Part shown: one piece after another, positions 63,013 through 64,000 of the stretch | Layout: each line of letters starts with the position of its first letter | Position numbering within the stretch: position 1 is the first letter of the stretch | Program-made: the position numbers and the translations under genes | Origin: Meconema thalassinum | Lineage: Eukaryota; Arthropoda; Insecta; Orthoptera; Tettigoniidae | NCBI GenBank assembly: GCA_946902985.2 | Contig: OX336396.1 | Location: 237,600,297-237,664,296 of the forward strand | Direction: 5' to 3' | Length of the DNA stretch: 64,000 bases | Notes under the pieces: generated by a model | Seen by the model: only the letters and a program-made list of their open reading frames with translations | What the model was told of the DNA's origin: nothing | The model's database searches: none

Positions 63013-64000
63013 TTTGTTGTTTGAAGGGGTGGAACTACGAGGTCATCTGCCCCTCTTAACACTATACAAATTTAGAATGGAATTAAAAATTTAGAGGTGG
63101 ACACCTAAATATGAAAAGACCGCAAATTAATAAAACAAAAAATAAATAAAACTAATATTTATAACAATAAATAAAATTACGCAAAAACGAAAATCAGAAT
63201 TTCAAAAAAGAGCAAGTCTTTGAGTCAATATTCACTTGTAAATTTAGGTTGCAGGCCCTAACCCTCTCTCACTTATAAAGCAGATGACGAGATCAGCAGC
63301 CACCACATCATCGGCTAATATAAGTTTGAGTGTCATCTGCAAACCAAGGATTCTTCGTAAGTCAGCAAGATCCACACACTCGGTTAAAATGTGGGCCACG
63401 GTGAATGCGGCACCACAGGTACAAAGTGTGTGGGGGGGTCTTCCCTTCTCATTAGGTACGAGTGGGTGGATCTTGCATGACCTATCCTTAGTCTACACAA
63501 AATGACGGACTCTCTCCGTGACCGGAAAGAGCTTCGCCACACGCGAGTAGTTAGTAGTTCCCTTGATCGCTCTCAGTTTACTGGGCAGTGGGTCAGCTAG
63601 CCACTGACTCTCCCAAAATGCCAGTACTTGTCGGCGTAACTGAGAGCGATTATCTCTAGCGGGTACCTCGATTGGTCGAGGTGGTAGTGATACCGCCTCT
63701 TTTGCAGCTTCATCCGCTAATAAGTCATTTCCCGCAATTCCCATGTGGCTTGGAAACCACAGAAAGCTGATTCGAGTGTCAGCGCGGCACAACCCGGCTA
63801 GTAGGTCATGGATTCGCTGCACTAGGGGGTGTTGCGGGAAACATGTAGCAATTGACTGCAACGAACTCAAAGAGTCGGTACACACGAGAAAGTGGATTCG
63901 TGCATTCTGTAGTGCAAACTGCTTCATAGTTGGCAACCAGCTCCACAGTAAACACACTAGAGGCAAAGAGATCTTGGTATTATCCCGGCATTTGCTTGGT
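63013..64000 (-). mobile_element. I-type LINE, 3' part with RNase H, open at window edge
   Basis: The minus strand enters at 64000 with an RNase H domain and ends at 63013 with 'gaggggcagatgacctcgta', 'gttccaccccttcaaacaac'. The 3' UTR (63013-63245) is A+T-rich. This tail is the template of the minute insertions at 4917, 7302 and 24478, whose versions continue into (TAAC)n. Confidence 0.85.
63245..63966 (-). pseudogene. LINE ORF2 C-terminus: RNase H plus Cys-His end
   Basis: HFLVCTDSLSSLQSI (catalytic Asp) and ISFLWFPSHMGIAGNDLLAD, EAAKEA (H and last Asp) show the RNase H domain of I-clade ORF2. After a frame break near 63495 it continues LRIGHARSTHSYLMRREDPP, CTCGAAFTVAHILTECVDLA. This is the R-(I/L)-G-H-(T/A)-R-x-T-H-x-(Y/F)-L-M block and the C-x-C...H-x4-C motif that close these proteins. 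The break makes this copy inactive. RT and endonuclease would be beyond 64000. Confidence 0.88.

Noticed and set aside
63284..63505. 73-codon plus-strand frame
   Set aside because: It is antisense to the C-terminal Cys-His region of the I-type LINE.

Overview
The window looks like intergenic or intronic DNA from a large-genome insect. The reasons are two exons of a Methuselah-like GPCR (a mainly arthropod family), insect-type mobile elements (tRNA-derived SINEs, Helitrons, mariner, hAT, I-type and other LINEs), clean GT/AG introns and no long open frames. The SINE repertoire suggests a hemimetabolous, orthopteran-like insect, but that is a guess from recall, not a measurement.

The only host gene I can support lies on the minus strand. 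One exon (43520-43764) encodes the end of an extracellular domain. The next (20476-20664) encodes the first two membrane helices. Their phases match, so the join gives ...FYPI-G-LLMSV..., across a 22.9-kb intron. Everything else inside and outside that intron is repeats.

Layout. 0-5 kb: two Helitron-like elements, the second carrying an internal array of ~127-bp units. 5-12 kb: SINEs, a mariner relic, two minute LINE tails and a Harbinger-like element with a MADF relic. 13.8-16.5 kb: an 82-bp satellite with 33 units and no length change, plus an inverted 16-bp-motif relic of its core at 17.16-17.28 kb. 17.8-25.7 kb: SINEs, a foldback mariner, GPCR exon, LINE fragments, and a hAT inserted in a LINE. 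25.7-32.3 kb: modular Helentron-like elements and a large interrupted inverted repeat. 32.6-35.1 kb: a foldback, a long-TIR mariner and a second copy of the first Helitron. 35.8-43.5 kb: modular element A2, hAT transposase relic, three TIR elements, LINE and SINEs. 43.5-52 kb: GPCR exon, three hAT MITEs with perfect 8-bp duplications, a mariner carrying two later insertions, a Tigger-like element split by A3, and nested SINEs. 52-64 kb: an unidentified broken coding block, LINE remnants, SINE stacks, more modular elements, and an RNase H-bearing LINE running off the right edge.

The most unusual material is a set of Helentron-like elements (families A and B, seven copies, plus a third type). 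They share a 5' hairpin and a 3' hairpin but have different bodies. Both bodies are built from modules about 145-147 bp long, and family A places a YY1/Pho-like motif (GCCGCCATNTTG) once per module. A SINE also sits inside the polypyrimidine tract of the GPCR splice acceptor. All boundaries were read by eye; repeat families have not been checked against any database.
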